Positions 33,444 through 45,519 of a stretch of DNA of 64,000 nucleotides are shown here, piece by piece; the stretch's first letter is position 1, and each line of letters begins with the position of its first letter. Source of the DNA: Pleurostoma richardsiae. Taxonomy: Eukaryota; Ascomycota; Sordariomycetes; Calosphaeriales; Pleurostomataceae. Under the pieces are notes generated by a model. That model had not been told where the DNA came from. It saw only the letters and a program-made list of their open reading frames with translations, and did no database searches. A program made the position numbers and the translations under genes. The stretch spans positions 434,001 to 498,000 of the forward strand of contig JANBVO010000015.1 of the NCBI GenBank assembly GCA_030052745.1, in the 5' to 3' direction.

Positions 33444-33793
33444 TGCTGTTGTTGTTAGTCAGCCTAAAACTGTCTGCACTTATGAAGGTAACGCAAGCAG
33501 CTTGACCTTGATTGTGCCGCCGCACAAGTGCTGGATACGCATTAACAGGTCGATTTTCCCATTTATTCATGATTTGATTCCTTCCTATGGATTGTTCTGC
33601 ACTATCATCCATCTGTTCTCCCATATAACTGGTTCTGATCCTCGCTCGCTCCTGTCTTGCTAACCCAGATACATTCAGGAGGGAATCCAGATGATGACTC
33701 TTGACAGCATTCCTTCGCACTACTGCTTGCTTAATGAGACTAGCATTGCATGGGTAGCAGATCTACACACTATGATCACACTTCACGTCAAGA
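33444..33793. other. intergenic, 5' of tRNA-Leu and 3' of BBE gene
   Basis: A 350-bp AT-richer region with no recognised element. Confidence 0.5.
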
Positions 33794-35481
33794 TCAACAA
33801 GTCTGAGAGACTTTAAACCCGCCCGGCACCAGCCGTTGAAAGACCTGACCAGGGTCATACTGCAGGGCCACCTCCCTGAGGAAAGCCACATTATCCGCCC
33901 CATAGCTGCATATGGGCTTCTGCGACGCCGCTGCAAAGTTAAGATAGACGAATGAGTCGAGGGTCCCGAGAGCTGCGGCAGCTGCGCTGGCCCGCTCCAC
34001 CCAGGAGTCAGCCGCTTGGTACATGACCTGGTCATATGCGGCATCGAGCCACCTTGGGGTCAAGAAGGCCACTAGGTATAACGAGGTTAGGACTGACGGT
34101 GTGTCAAGGACTCGTAGATGCTGGCATACCTATCTGGTCGTGGTCCACTGCCTCCAAGCCCAGGACGTTCCCCCCTCGGGCGGCGCTGTGCGTCTCGATG
34201 ACTTTCGGCTGCGGGACGTAGTTGAAGAGGAAGTCCATATCGGTGACATTCGTAAGCTCAGAATAGATCTCGTTCGTCACGGCTTGAACAGCATCGAGGG
34301 TCGCCAAGTCATTTTTGAACGTGACTGTGGCTCCAAGATCGCTAGAGCCAACTGTTAGGCTCATTCTTTCGAGTATCGGGATATGGGTAGAAGCCTACCG
34401 AAAGCCATCAGGCTGAACCAAGTCCACTTCTGCGACCAGGCTCGGAAGTGAGCGCACCCCGACTGTGTTCAGTATCTGCGGCTGCAGGGAAGTAAAATTT
34501 TGCAAAATCTCCGGATTTACCGTGCCGTCGGTGCTAGCAATAGCAATATCTATGACTGCGGTGCCGTTGCTCAGGTACGTAAAGACGACTTGGATCCCAG
34601 CATTGACATTGTCGTTATTGTTGGCGGTGAAATTGGTCGTCGCAGCCAGGACAAGCGAGACCCAAGGCTCGATGGCGGGGACGATAATCTGGCCGGCCCA
34701 CATGCCTGTGAACGGGAATGCCGCGACATCAACCTTAGTTACGATGCCAAAGTTCGAGCTCCCACCCTTCAACGCCCGGTAGAGATCCGGGTTGGAGGTC
34801 TGGTTGGCATTGACAATCTCCCCAGAGGCTAGTACAACCTCATAGTTGAGCACGTTGTCGATGAGCCAGCCCACCTTAGGTTGAAACAGTGACTCTCCGC
34901 CCCCAAGAGATAATCCACCAATGCCAGTACCCCCACAAAGGCCGCCCGGAAATGCGATGCCATCATTGGTGAGCGTAGCGTACGCGTTGCTCCAAGTCCC
35001 TCCGGCCCCGAGAGTGACGAACGACTTGTCTTCGGATACAGAGGTCTCATTCAGCCAAACCAAGTTGATCGACACGCCCTCGTTAATATCATTAGCCCCG
35101 GGAACGGCCATGTGGCCACCGGATTTGATGGCGAACTGGCAAGCTGTCTCATTACCCGGCCCATCAGCTGTTAGTATCTGGACCGCTGTCGACAGCTCTT
35201 GTGATGATGATGGCCTGAATATACACCCGGGCGCCAGGATCGATGTACCAGACCATCGTTGATTGAGACCCTCATATGTTCCGCCAGCAGCCGAGTCGGG
35301 AAAGAACACGGCATCAGGGAGGGTGCTGCTGAGTTTTGCACACTTGAAAGCTCCGTCAGAGCTTTGCACTAGCATCTACCCAAGTGATCCGCTGACTTAC
35401 GCAAGAGTCCCCTATGGCTCCTGTAGCAAGGAACAGGATGACCACAGAGGAGCACAAGGAACGCTGGATGAAGGGCTTCAT
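33794..35481 (-). CDS. FAD-linked oxidase, berberine bridge enzyme (BBE) type, secreted
   Basis: Oxidises alcohols, sugars or alkaloid/polyketide intermediates with FAD and O2. Exons 35481..35401, 35342..34399, 34341..34130 and 34071..33794 give 504 aa. Exon 1 encodes a signal peptide with a hydrophobic core (VVILFLATGAIG). The first splice creates SCCAKL, the expected Cys pair near the mature N-terminus. The PCMH domain contains KSGGHMAVPGAND with the FAD-linking His104. GGLCGGTGIGGLSLGGG places Cys163 at the second covalent-FAD position. Many NxS/T sequons fit a secreted protein. The C-terminal exon has PICSYGADNVAFLREV and YDPGQVFQRL; the family usually has a Tyr-containing YYG-type motif near the former. 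It is divergent from the NmrA-type gene. Confidence 0.94.
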
Positions 35482-36324
35482 AGCTGGGTTAGCATCCATG
35501 GACTGGGATACGACGCACTCAGGTCTCAATTCGATTTTGTAGCTGCGCACTCGAGTTTCTTCTATATGCATTATATGAGTCTACTACACATGCGGACGTG
35601 CCTCTTGCCCCTTTTCCTGGTGCACAGCCTTCGAGAACCCCCGTGTTGACACCATGCCAGGATAGCATTCAAGATACGCTCTTAGGTCAGGGTCAGCTCA
35701 CAGTCTGTAACCGTAGGGAACTCTGGTGTGAAGGAGATGTCGCATGAACCGAGAGCGGTACCGAGATGTCCTGCGGGAAATGAATCTGCGCAATCGGAGA
35801 TCGACACTCAATGCGGGACATTTGGAGACAGGCGGGCTCGGGTTCTGAGGAACGTCCGGACCCCACCCCCCAATCCCCCTTAATAATTTCGAGGTGAAGG
35901 GGTTTCCCCGCACAAGGAGGTTAGCTCCGGTATTCAGAAGGCAGCCTATGTAACTCGGTGCATTACGCTCTTGAAGAGGGTACTCGTGGAAGGGTGTCTG
36001 AAGTATATGACTATGTGATATGGACCATATGGTTAGACAAACAGAGGATGGTGCCAAGGGCCAACCACGCCATCTCGACAGGCTCATTAGTAATCAACGC
36101 CAGGGCGACATGAACATTTAGTCCGCCGTACAGGGACGCTATCTCGGAGACGGGGAGCAGTGGATCTCCATGCGGGGTTGAATATATATGCGCGACGTCA
36201 GGAAGGGATCGAATTTACGTCCTTGTCGAAAGGCAAGTGCGAAGTGAGGCGCAACGTAGCTATCTTTCTCGCAGTGCGTTTCTAGAAACCAGTGCCGCAG
36301 ACACCAGGCGGGAAGGCAGTACAG
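35482..36324. promoter_or_regulatory. divergent promoter region, BBE oxidase / NmrA-type reductase
   Basis: An 843-bp region. On the BBE side, TATA-like words lie at about 35563-35580 (minus strand). On the NmrA side there is TATATATG at about 36182-36189. C-rich tracts lie at about 35860-35880. Confidence 0.5.
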
Positions 36325-37519
36325 ATGACGACGTTGAAAGTGATCGTTGTCGGTGCGTCGGGCGAAACAGGTGGTTCCATTGTCAATGGCCTCCTTGAGT
36401 CGCAGACGAAATTCGTACGTCAACTGCGCTTGACACCTTTCCCGCTAGCACCCATGGGGTGATCTAACAACCGCTGGGGATTCTGACAGGACGTTGTGGC
36501 CTTGACGCGTCCAGCCTCTGTGGGGCGACCAGAGAATGACGAGCTGAGACGCCGCGGCGTCCAGGTCTTAGCAGCTGAGTTAGAGGGACCTGAGGATGAG
36601 CTCGTTAGCGTTCTCTCAGGGGCGGATGTTGTCATCTCAGCGGTCAACGCAATGGTCCTTCATGCCCAGGTCAGCCTGGCAAACGCCGCAAAAAGGGCTG
36701 GCGTTGGGCGCTTCGTCCCATGTTGCTTCGGGACAATCGCGCCGCCAAAAGGAGTGATGCAGCTAAGGGATCGAGTAAGAAACACCTTCACTCTCCTCAG
36801 CTCGGACAAGAGGTACAAACGCGGGTCACTAACGTACGCAATGTAGAAAGAGGACATCATCAACCACGTTAAAAAGCTATATCTCCCTTATACTGTCATA
36901 GATGTAGGATGGTGGTATCAAATCACGCTGCCCCGGCTTCCCTCCGGACGCATAGACTACGCCCTTGCTGCTCCAGCAAGCGGGATTCCCGGGGACGGCA
37001 ACACGCCCACAAGTCTGACAGACCTCCGAGACGTTGGCCGCTACGTCGCGCACATCATCTCGGATCCGAAAACACTCAACAAGATGGTGTTTGCCTACAA
37101 TGAGGTCTTGACCCTGAATGACGTGTACGACCTTCTCGAGAAGCGCAGCGGGGAGACAGTAGATCGTAATTATGTGAGTTACCCTCAGATTCTGCCGAGT
37201 GGAGCACTTAGGACTCATCTACTGTGTTCCACCCTAGGTGCCTAAGGATAAGATAACGGTGGACATTGCCAAAGCCCAACAAAAGATGGCCCAGCAGGAA
37301 GGTCAAAAATCGCTAGCCGACTACAGCAACCTTTGGACTCTCGAATATCGCTATTCATGGGGAATCCGTGGGGACAACATCCCCGAGCGAGCGCGTTACC
37401 TGGGTTATCTCGATTGCAGGGAGCTATACCCAGACCTCAAGTGGACAAGGCTTGACGACTATGTGACTGAAGTGTTGGACGGCAAGGCCCGGCGTGTCTT
37501 TGCGAGAAGAAGTGCCTAA
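36325..37519 (+). CDS. NmrA-like/isoflavone reductase-like NAD(P)-binding protein
   Basis: Atypical SDR; family members are either NADPH-dependent reductases acting on phenolics or NmrA-like redox-sensing regulators. Exons 36325..36414, 36490..36774, 36847..37173 and 37238..37519 give 327 aa. The Rossmann motif is VVGASGETGGSIVNGLL at about 8-24. The family follows with VVALTRPASVGRPEND, GADVVISAVNA, VGRFVPCCFGTIAPP (where relatives often have a charged pair near the active site), LPYTVIDVGWWYQ and DVGRYVAHIISDP. The catalytic Lys of isoflavone reductases cannot be confirmed by eye. Its divergent arrangement with the BBE oxidase suggests a shared pathway. Confidence 0.9.
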
Positions 37520-38141
37520 GATTGCCTCACCAGTGCCCAATCGAGGCTTCCTCCAGTTCAAGGCAATTGCCTTTGATGGTGACCGGACTGAGTCTGTAAT
37601 GCTAGCTGAGTCGTCTATGTAGATTGGGCTACTCCGAGTTGGCCGTACCCCCTGTCAACCATAGGTAGCAGACAGGCCAGGCGTGAGGAAAAGTGGTCGT
37701 TGGGTCGCACCTGTGTGCATCGCCTTGGGGCCGTGTCCTGTCTATGCGGCCAGAGTCTTCACTAGTCGCAGGTAGCTCAAGTTGGTCAACCATCCGATAG
37801 GTCAGTTCCCACTCCGCCCCAGCAGCGTGAGTTGAGGCTCGTTTTCCTCGGTTTCAAGCACCTGACCTCGTATTTCCGCAAAGGGAATAGCTTAAGGGTG
37901 GCGTCACGTTTAGATGTGCCCTCTGGCTTCCGGCCTCCTTCCACAGGCTATCGTGCTTATCCGTCAAGCCCTGTGAAGTCACTCAGGATTGTTGCCACGT
38001 CTATTGGATCAATGAACTTCTCGTGCCGGTCTGCACTACCCTCGTACAGCCTCTTTAGCTTTACCTCGTAGTTCTGTACCGTGGGCATATTTGCTCGCTT
38101 CTGCTTACTTCACTGCACTTCCACTCAAGCGATCTGCCAGC
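37520..38141. other. intergenic, upstream of Zn2Cys6 gene
   Basis: A 622-bp region. The part before the ATG is pyrimidine-rich (about 38090-38140). No clear TATA box. Confidence 0.45.
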
Positions 38142-39655
38142 ATGGCCGGTACCCCAGTCTCACAACCTGGCTCTACCCCTTGTGAAACAACTGAGATCAC
38201 TAGCACGGCTTTGTTAGATCGGACCACCACGTTCATTATTTCTGGTTTGGCTACTGACTCTCAAGCTGTGGGGACCCTGAAGCAAGTTCCAAACGACACG
38301 CTCGACCCTGCCCGGCTTAGGAGAACCCACTACAAGTCAAGAACTGGCTGCACCAATTGTAAAATACGGCGAGTGAAGGTAAGCAGGTGTAGGTGCTCTT
38401 CCTCCTCCGCAACATCTTCCGTCCCGTTCTTTGACATGTTAAGCATCAGACTGACCTGATCCAGTGCGACGAGAAACAGCCCAGTTGCTCGAACTGCAGC
38501 CGTCGAAAGGAGGTCTGCCAACGCCGGACCGCCCAAAGACAATCGTCGCCCAGCTATGCTAGCAACCCCCTGTTCATACCAACACCGCTATCACAGCATC
38601 CTACCCCTCTCCGGGGAAGAGACACTGCAGTCAATCTGCTTCACATGAAGCTTTTTCACCACTTCCAAACTTGTACCTCTCACACCCTTATCTTCGGGAC
38701 TGAAGTCTGGGAACAGGCTATCAAGCTCTCCTTCGACTCCGAGTGCCTTACCCACGCCATTCTCTGCGTCTCCGCTCGTCACCACGCCTTCCTAACCCCC
38801 GAGGAACCCAAGTACGCCGCTGCCGCCGCCGCCCACCTGTGTCAAGCCTTGCATCTCTTTCGCGAGGCGCTTTCCGCCGGCTTCACTCCTGCCAACGTCG
38901 ACATCTTCCTCACCACAGCCATACTAATCCAGTTCGAGATCTGGACCAATATCGACTTCGTCTCTTTCGGCAGCGACGGCATATCACTTAACGCATCATG
39001 GGATCGCATGTTTGAGCTTAGCCTCGGACTACAGCAAATATTCCACAACAGCTTGCCACACGTGTTTGAGGGTCCCTCCGTATTTGTGAAGCCAGCGCGG
39101 TATAGCCCTCGGACTACGCTCGTCCGCGCGGCCACAATTAGCAGATGTACCCTCGATCTTTTTATGTCGCACTTCGATTATGCTCGGCCTATGGAGAAAG
39201 GGGCCTTGCAGACTCCTCTGCCCTTCAAGCGTGGGGAGGACCTTGCGCCAGAAGAGTGCTGGATGTATCACAGCTGGCACCTGGTTGATGACGGCGGGCC
39301 CGCGGAGGAGTCGTACATACGAGCGCTTCGCCGGCTGTGCCTTCTCATGTCATTCCTGCCCGAGGCCCAGGGCGACAGAGAAACAAGCCATGGGCTTACA
39401 GACGATCTCGTGTCGGATTATGCACGTTATGTCTTTCTGTTTCCGGTGCTGCTACTCGAGAGACCCTTGATACGGATGACAAAGCAGAGGAATCCGAAGG
39501 CGCTCTTGTTGCTTTATCATTACTTTCGCTGTATTAGGGTCCTCCTGCCGCGGAAGGAGTGTTGGTGGGCCCAGAAACGGGCGAGTATATCAGAGATGGC
39601 TTTGTGGGAGATTCTGGAGAAGCAGTGCTCAATGGCTGGCCAAAGCCCTACATGA
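38142..39655 (+). CDS. Zn2Cys6 transcription factor, sterol-uptake-control (Upc2) type layout
   Basis: Nuclear regulator. Exons 38142..38378 and 38465..39655 give 475 aa. The single intron falls inside the zinc cluster. The complete cluster is Cys70, 73, 80, 87, 90 and 97 (CX2CX6CX6CX2CX6C). The N-terminal 69 residues are Ser/Thr-rich. The rest, from LLHMKLFHHFQTCT through ILCVSARHHAFL, matches the helical region of fungal C6 regulators related to Upc2-type proteins. Start context is AGCATGG. Given its position next to the NmrA-type, BBE and SDR genes, it is the best candidate for a local regulator. The ligand is unknown. Confidence 0.92.
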
Positions 39656-40037
39656 TTTAGATCTATTCGTGGCTCAGGCCAAGTGCGTATCTGCAGCGTA
39701 ATATTAGGCGTTGCTCAGGAGTTGCTGATGGGAAACGACGCCGGACATGGGACCAAATTCTACTCATTTGTTAGACCGAGGTAGTTCTACATAATGGGAC
39801 CTATTCACAACTCAGGTCTCTCAATACCCGCGGTTACTGAAAATAGACTTCGACACTGGGCTTAGCACATCATTGTCGGGAGGGATTACTACCAGGTCAT
39901 TAGACACACAATGTTCAAGGTGGTACAGAAAGAAACATGTACATCTGTTCAAAATTCTTCCCAGTCATTATTACCGAGCCAATAAATATCCCACTTCAAA
40001 TAAACCGACATTCGTTCAAGTTCACGAACGCCGACGC
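39656..40037. other. intergenic, convergent 3' ends
   Basis: A 382-bp region between the Zn2Cys6 gene and the peptidase stop. Nothing recognisable. Confidence 0.5.
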
Positions 40038-41049
40038 CTATGCGGTGCTAACGACATCGATATCGCCTGTAGCAGAATTATACGACGCTTCGCAGAGATA
40101 TTGCCCTCCCTGATAGAGGTAAACCTCGTCAGCATTAACAGGGCTCACCTGTTGGCCAGCGGTAGTTATAGAATATGGATCGAAGAACGAGTTGCTCGGG
40201 AACTCGGCAAATGGAACCAGGCCGCCGCAGCAAGATAGATCTTCGAGAACCCACTCTGCTGAAGCGCCGCAGAGTGTGCCCGACCCGCTGTTGATAGTAA
40301 CGACGATCGCCAGTCCGATGTTGGCGTTAATGACCTCACTGTATTCTCGTTAGCCAACTCCGCACTTCGAACGTTCGTTGGTAACACTGACACAATGCCG
40401 CTAGTTGTGGAAGTCATAGTGACATTACCGTAGATCGTGTCGCCGGTGTTAACTATACCAGCGAGTCTCTTCAGAAGTTGTTCAACAAGAATTCGGGACA
40501 CCGGCCACCTACTTGTCATAGACACCGACTGAAGAGCATCGGGGATGAACTCCCACCAAGCATAGTTTTCCTGGGCTCCATTGCTGTTGATCTTGGCCCC
40601 CCGACATCAGCTCAAGGCATTTCCCCACTTTCCACCCTGCGGGTACTTACCTGGGAAACCGTTCCACCTTGGATCAGGCCACTATTGCATCCATCACCAT
40701 CAATGCCCACCCACTGAGCGATCGAAGGCTCGTCGGCATTGGTCTGGTCACTGCGCAGGCTGACCTGAGGGACAACCCACCCGCCCCAGACACTTTTCCA
40801 CGTCCCCGAGGGAGGCTCCGTGTTGGACATGCCGCACCAGTTTCCAGTGCTTTGGACATTATTCCTTCTATGACGGCTGGCGAAGGTAGCCACCGGGCCT
40901 GTGCTGTTCATCTGGAGTGCCGGCCCGAGCGTAACTGGGACTTCCACACCGTTCTGGGTCATGACAATGCTGTAGTCCACGCCATTGCTACTGAACTGAT
41001 GCAGAGCTTGAGCAAGCCCCATGAACATTAAAGAGTGAACGGCCTTCAT
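40038..41049 (-). CDS. G1 glutamic peptidase (eqolisin), secreted
   Basis: Acid endopeptidase using a Gln/Glu dyad. Exons 41049..40651, 40591..40513, 40452..40386 and 40338..40038 give 281 aa. A signal peptide (about 1-20) is followed by a propeptide ending near RHRR (59-62), a likely kexin-type site. The catalytic core has WVGIDGDG, then Gln127 in LIQGG, and Glu147 in YAWWEFIP, matching the family's Q and E positions. The last exon has LCGASAEWVLEDL and LVPFAEF, the conserved C-terminal strands. The third intron is short (47 nt, donor GTTACC, branch CTAAC) and its donor is the least certain point. Such enzymes are secreted at low pH by saprotrophs and pathogens. Confidence 0.88.
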
Positions 41050-43274
41050 TTTGCTAACTCTTGTGTTAAGACGTTGGGAAGATCACAGTGAGACCTGACC
41101 TCGCAAGGTGAGATAAAAACAGCGCAGTTGGCCCAGTTAATATCCCAAGGCATTGCATTGCTCGATTGTTGAATCCAACGTTGCATGCTGAGACAGTAGT
41201 CCCATGAATGGCAGAAAGGTGAGCATGACTTCGACCATGCATTGTCTCACACCTTGATGATCGAGCGACGTTCCTATAATCGAAGTTGAAGCACACGGGG
41301 AGTGTGGGGCCGCGGTCATACAGCAGAGCAGCCAGCCACAGTTGGTAACATCTTCCATGGGTGAAGCTGCTGGACGCCTATTGGGTTGTAAGGAACTAGA
41401 AATGTGAGCATCAGCAGGATAATTGTGTGTGTGGGTCGAGGCATGGGCTGAGGGCCTGGGTAGATAACTGCGTCCACCATCGCCGTTCGAAGATGAGTTT
41501 TCAAGGTGATATTAGTCTGTTCACGCTTTGGTAGAGAGTCTCGAAGCAGCCTATCATGGACGAGTATTAATGTATCCTCAATATATCGGTCGTGGCCATC
41601 GCGTATTAGAAGCCGTGACCATGGAACGGGTTCCCATACCCCCCGTTGTCCGAAGGGACTTGGCGTTGCGGCCCGTTGCGCCTGCCGGAGTAATAGTTTC
41701 GTGCAGGAACCGTCAGATACTACCGGCGAGGATAAGCTTCGTGGGCGAACTTCATCGCCTAGAGCTTCTGGGGTGATGTGATGGGAACTGCCAATTTAGG
41801 GCTAGATGTATGATGCGGGTCCATCGGGTGGGTTACATTGAGGCATCAGCTGGGCGAGATCACTAGGTAGTAGCTACAACCCCTGTTAAGTCAGTTGAAG
41901 CGCGAAGCTGCCTCACGGCTCGCTGTGGAGGAATCTAGGTTTGATCATTGCCAATGCTCCCTGAGGACTGGGGCTACTAGACTCGTGATGGCCTAGTCTG
42001 TCCGATCTGCTTATACCATCTTTGACTGAAGCGCTCAGCCCACATATTGGTTGCAGGCTGAAGAGCTATGTGATTATCTCTGGTGAGAATTGTCTTTCGG
42101 GCCGAAGCAACGTGTTGCACTACGGCCATGCCATCAAGGCTGGGGGTGTGCACACCTTGCACGAGCTCTTCATATCCTTGTCAAGCCAACTAGAAGTAAT
42201 ATACCGACCAATACTAGCCTCTGTTACGTTACAACCATTCCAAGTATCAACTAACTATTTAGACATGTAGAGACCCCGTTTCATGAGTGACCCATGGGCC
42301 ATTCGCCCGTCCTTCCTACCAGTGGAGAATCAAATTAATCCAGTCAATCCTTTGAGATATCTCGCACTTAGTTGCAACCATGCGCAAGCCATTTGACTGA
42401 GTTAGACACAGGAGATTAGTTGAACACAGAGGATGTTGTAGTGCATCTTGAGTCGAAACATGACCAAAATGCACTTGTGACTGTACAGTAGTACCATTTA
42501 CCTCAGCCTAAACGGAGCACGCAGACAACGCTGGCGCTACCGTAATTTCTCATCCCTTTCTCTGAACAACTCTTCGACGCATCCATGCTATGTGAAGTAC
42601 AACGGGAACTTGGTCTTCTCAATTGAAGTAGTCTCATCCCATAAACATATAAAGACTCTGTATGCACGGGGGTAACGCTCCGACCCTTAGCGATCGCGAA
42701 TAAGAAAGCTCAAAACAGAACTCCGCTCTGCTAAGCCGTGATTATAACATCAATTTTCTTCCAAAATTCCACCGAGATGAGCGAGCCTGTGAGAATGTAG
42801 ACAGACGCAATCAGCATGTGTCTGCGTGTCGCCATAGGCGTGGTCAATAGCCAGCTTCTCAGGTCTCCTGACTGGGAAAGAAGTCTGGACGACTACGCCG
42901 CCGTATATCTACTCCAAATCGGGAAGCGCGGTGGCTGAGAAGTGTTCTGCTAGCGTGCTCGGAAATGTTCATATCCAAATGCGGCCGCAGCGGTTGAAGC
43001 GAGGGCCTCGCCAACCTGCATGACTATGGCCTCGAGCGCGAGGATGGACGAGACGTGATTCCGGGCTGACAGGACCACGAGGACAGTCTGCTACGTAAGG
43101 AAGAGGGTGCTGCCGTCGAAAGCAATGAACAGTTGGGGTATGACCACGTATCTGACTTTCAAGAAGCGAAAGGGAAGGTGATAAGGATAGTCCGTTCGCA
43201 TACTAGCTCCCTGATAACAAAGGCCACCGGAGCAAGACATCTTTCGTACAGAGATGACACTGATAAGAACACCT
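41050..43274. other. long intergenic stretch
   Basis: About 2.2 kb upstream of the peptidase. Only short frames occur; a Cys-containing one at 41137-41504 (minus) is not convincing. The 42.3-42.8 kb part is AT-richer. There are no transposon ends or repeats that I can see. Confidence 0.5.
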
Positions 43275-43697
43275 CTAATAAAAAGAAATTCGATAATAAA
43301 CGGCGATCTCCAACCTTCTGGCTGATAAAAGTTGAGGTTGAAAGACAGGGGAAACTGAGATAGACCGCGCCCGGTCAAGGCAAATCGGAGAATGTTGAAA
43401 TCCTGACAATAGTATAGCGTCAGCTTCTCTACGGTAAGAAAGACTCACCTTGGGATGTATCAATCCGGCCTTTTTGGCTTTTCTTTGATTATACCAGAAC
43501 AGCACAACCAGCAGAATACAGACAACTGGCACCATGATGGCCCACACAACGAAGCCGACGCAGCGGTCCCGTAGACCCAAGCGGCAAGGCCCAGTTTCGG
43601 AGAGACGAGATGTCGGCTCTAAAACTGGTAGTGGCAAAGAGGATGCCGTTGTAGCCAACACTGTAGAAAGCCTGAGCGGCGTGGTAGGTTTGGTCAT
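43275..43697 (-). CDS. possible small single-pass membrane protein
   Basis: From the ATG at 43697: a Ser/Thr/Pro-rich segment, then RDRCVGFVVW and a strong transmembrane helix of about 20 hydrophobic residues, followed by a basic stop-transfer (WYNQRKAKKAGL). A GTGAGT donor lies right after HPK at 43448, so the 3' part of the frame may be intronic and the true end unknown. It could be the last part of a larger gene or a chance frame. No family is recognised. It lies 150 bp downstream of the flavoprotein gene on the same strand. Confidence 0.35.
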   Translation of the reverse strand: MTKPTTPLRLSTVLATTASSLPLPVLEPTSRLSETGPCRLGLRDRCVGFVVWAIMVPVVCILLVVLFWYNQRKAKKAGLIHPKVSLSYRREADAILLSGFQHSPICLDRARSISVSPVFQPQLLSARRLEIAVYYRISFY

Positions 43698-43844
43698 TCC
43701 CAATACACCACCATCATGACATGATCCTGCCGATCGTTATGCGAGTCGCTAGGAGACCTAAAGCTTCACGTACACTTCTAGAAGCTCTCGAGGTGAGCCC
43801 AGGAAAGGGATTACTGTCATTGCACGAAGTATTGACTCTGCACA

Positions 43845-45519
43845 CTAGGATCCGCTGTCCAGACTGCTGAACTTGTTGCCATCCCCGGAAAGGTAGCTGA
43901 ACAGATCACTCCCAGAGTCACGTTCAGCTTCTTCAGACGTTCGCCCTTGCTTGGTAAATAGCTCCTCTAAAGCCCATGCGATTCGTTCGGCCCCGACCCT
44001 TGCACCTCCAAGATTCGGGGCAGCCGGTCCCAGCCTCAACGCAGCCAGTTTGCCGACAACAAATAGAGGCACACCGTCTTGCCACATCAAGTCATCGTTC
44101 AGGCACGGGAAGCCGCCACAGCCGTCAACGGGGTATTGCTGAATCATACTCTGCAGATACGGCAACGATCGGAAGTCTGTATTGACACCTGTAGCGAAGT
44201 AGATGTAGTCCATGGGTGGCAGGTTTTGGATGGGCGGCTCCGTCTTGACATGCCAGACACCGCCGCCTCCGATGAGGCCATCCTCAAACCTAGCCTCGGT
44301 CATGGTGGTATGCGTGCAGAGCTCCACACTCCCATCAAAGACGTGCCTCCGCAGCCTTTTCTGAAAGACGGGCGTGATGCTCCCGCCCCCGCGCGCGGTC
44401 TTGATCATCTCCAGCCGCTCCGCATCGGAGTCAGCCAGCCAAAACCGAGCCTGCTCATAATTACGGAACTTGTGCATCCAGCATAGGTCGACATCAAAGT
44501 GCTTAACGCGGCAGGGCCCCCGCATCAGGTGCCAGACCTTAGTGACACCACGGCGGACGGCAAGGTCAGATAACTGGGCGGAGGTAAGTCCGCCGCCAAT
44601 GACGAGGACATTTGTCTCGCGGCCTGCGGCTATTCTCTCTTTGACCAGGGGGTCAGGGAACTCTGTGATGTGCATGCTGTGGCATGTTTGCGGGCGCTGT
44701 GCCGGGCACGGAGGCATTCCCGGGATGGAAGGGATGGAGGGGGCATTGGCAGGTCCGACCGCTAAGACCACAGCACGAGCATAGTAACGAGTCTTGTTTG
44801 TGGTGACCGTGAACAGCTTCTGATCATTGCTCGTGGTGATGTTGACGAACCCGAAGTCGATGTCCTGAGCGGACTCCCTGGAGACGAGCTCAGCTCCAAG
44901 ACCATATCTGAATGCGACACTGTCGCAATGGTCGGCAAAGACGCCTCGGGACGGGTTATAGTAGTCATTCCGGTCGCGTTCGTTGATATCAATCTTCTGA
45001 TTTTGCCTGGCCCAGTCAGATGGGAAGCAATATCATACTCGCTGAGCGCCCAACTTACTTTCCATTTACCCTCTTTGCCTTCTTCTTCCAGCCATGCTTG
45101 CTGACCTCTTTGCCGACGCAGCCCTTGATCTCGATCAACTCGTCTTGTCTCGCCATCTCGTGCGCATAGCTCAGCAGCGAATCCCGGTCCCTCGGGTCCA
45201 CGTGCCACAGTACTGGACTGCGCAGATGGGAGATGTCGTACATCCGAAACAGCCTCTTCCAACGGGCCATCCAGCCGTCGCCACTGTCGTCGAGTACGAG
45301 CATCTTGCACTCGGGCTGCGCAGTCGGGATGGGACAGCAGGATACGCGACCGGTCTTAACGTTTCTGAGAGGCATCTTCTTCCCGTGTCGCTGCATCCAG
45401 TGGAACCGTCGATGCTCCTCGTCGGAGAAGATAGCTGATGGGGTTTGTTCGCGGAGTCTTGCGGCTACGGCTAAGCCACAGGGCCCGGCACCGATTATGA
45501 CGACATCTAGTACTTCCAT
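43845..45519 (-). CDS. FAD/NAD(P)-dependent monooxygenase-like protein (ornithine/lysine N-hydroxylase or CzcO type)
   Basis: Flavoprotein with two dinucleotide-binding motifs: FAD in VVIIGAGPCGLAVAARL (about 6-22) and NADPH in VLVIGGGLTSAQLSDLAVRRG. Exons 45519..45070 and 44996..43845 (73-nt intron, donor GTAAAT) give 533 aa. The start at 45519 is the first ATG in frame and lies just before the FAD motif. Between the motifs are YYNPSRGVFADHC and VVLAVGPANAP. After the NADPH motif come FRNYEQARFW and YIYFATGVNTDF, the latter matching the ATG motif of N-hydroxylating monooxygenases. It lacks a siderophore synthetase neighbour, so a siderophore role is not supported. The substrate is unknown. 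Confidence 0.85.

Noticed and set aside
41137-41504. Short Cys-containing frame with a hydrophobic leader (minus strand), possible small secreted protein
   Set aside because: No consistent start, splice sites or Cys pattern; the frame breaks before a convincing mature domain and it sits in the peptidase upstream region.
43845-45519. Siderophore biosynthesis gene (ornithine N5-hydroxylase proper)
   Set aside because: The flavin and NADPH motifs fit, but no NRPS, acyltransferase or siderophore transporter lies nearby, so the general class was kept.
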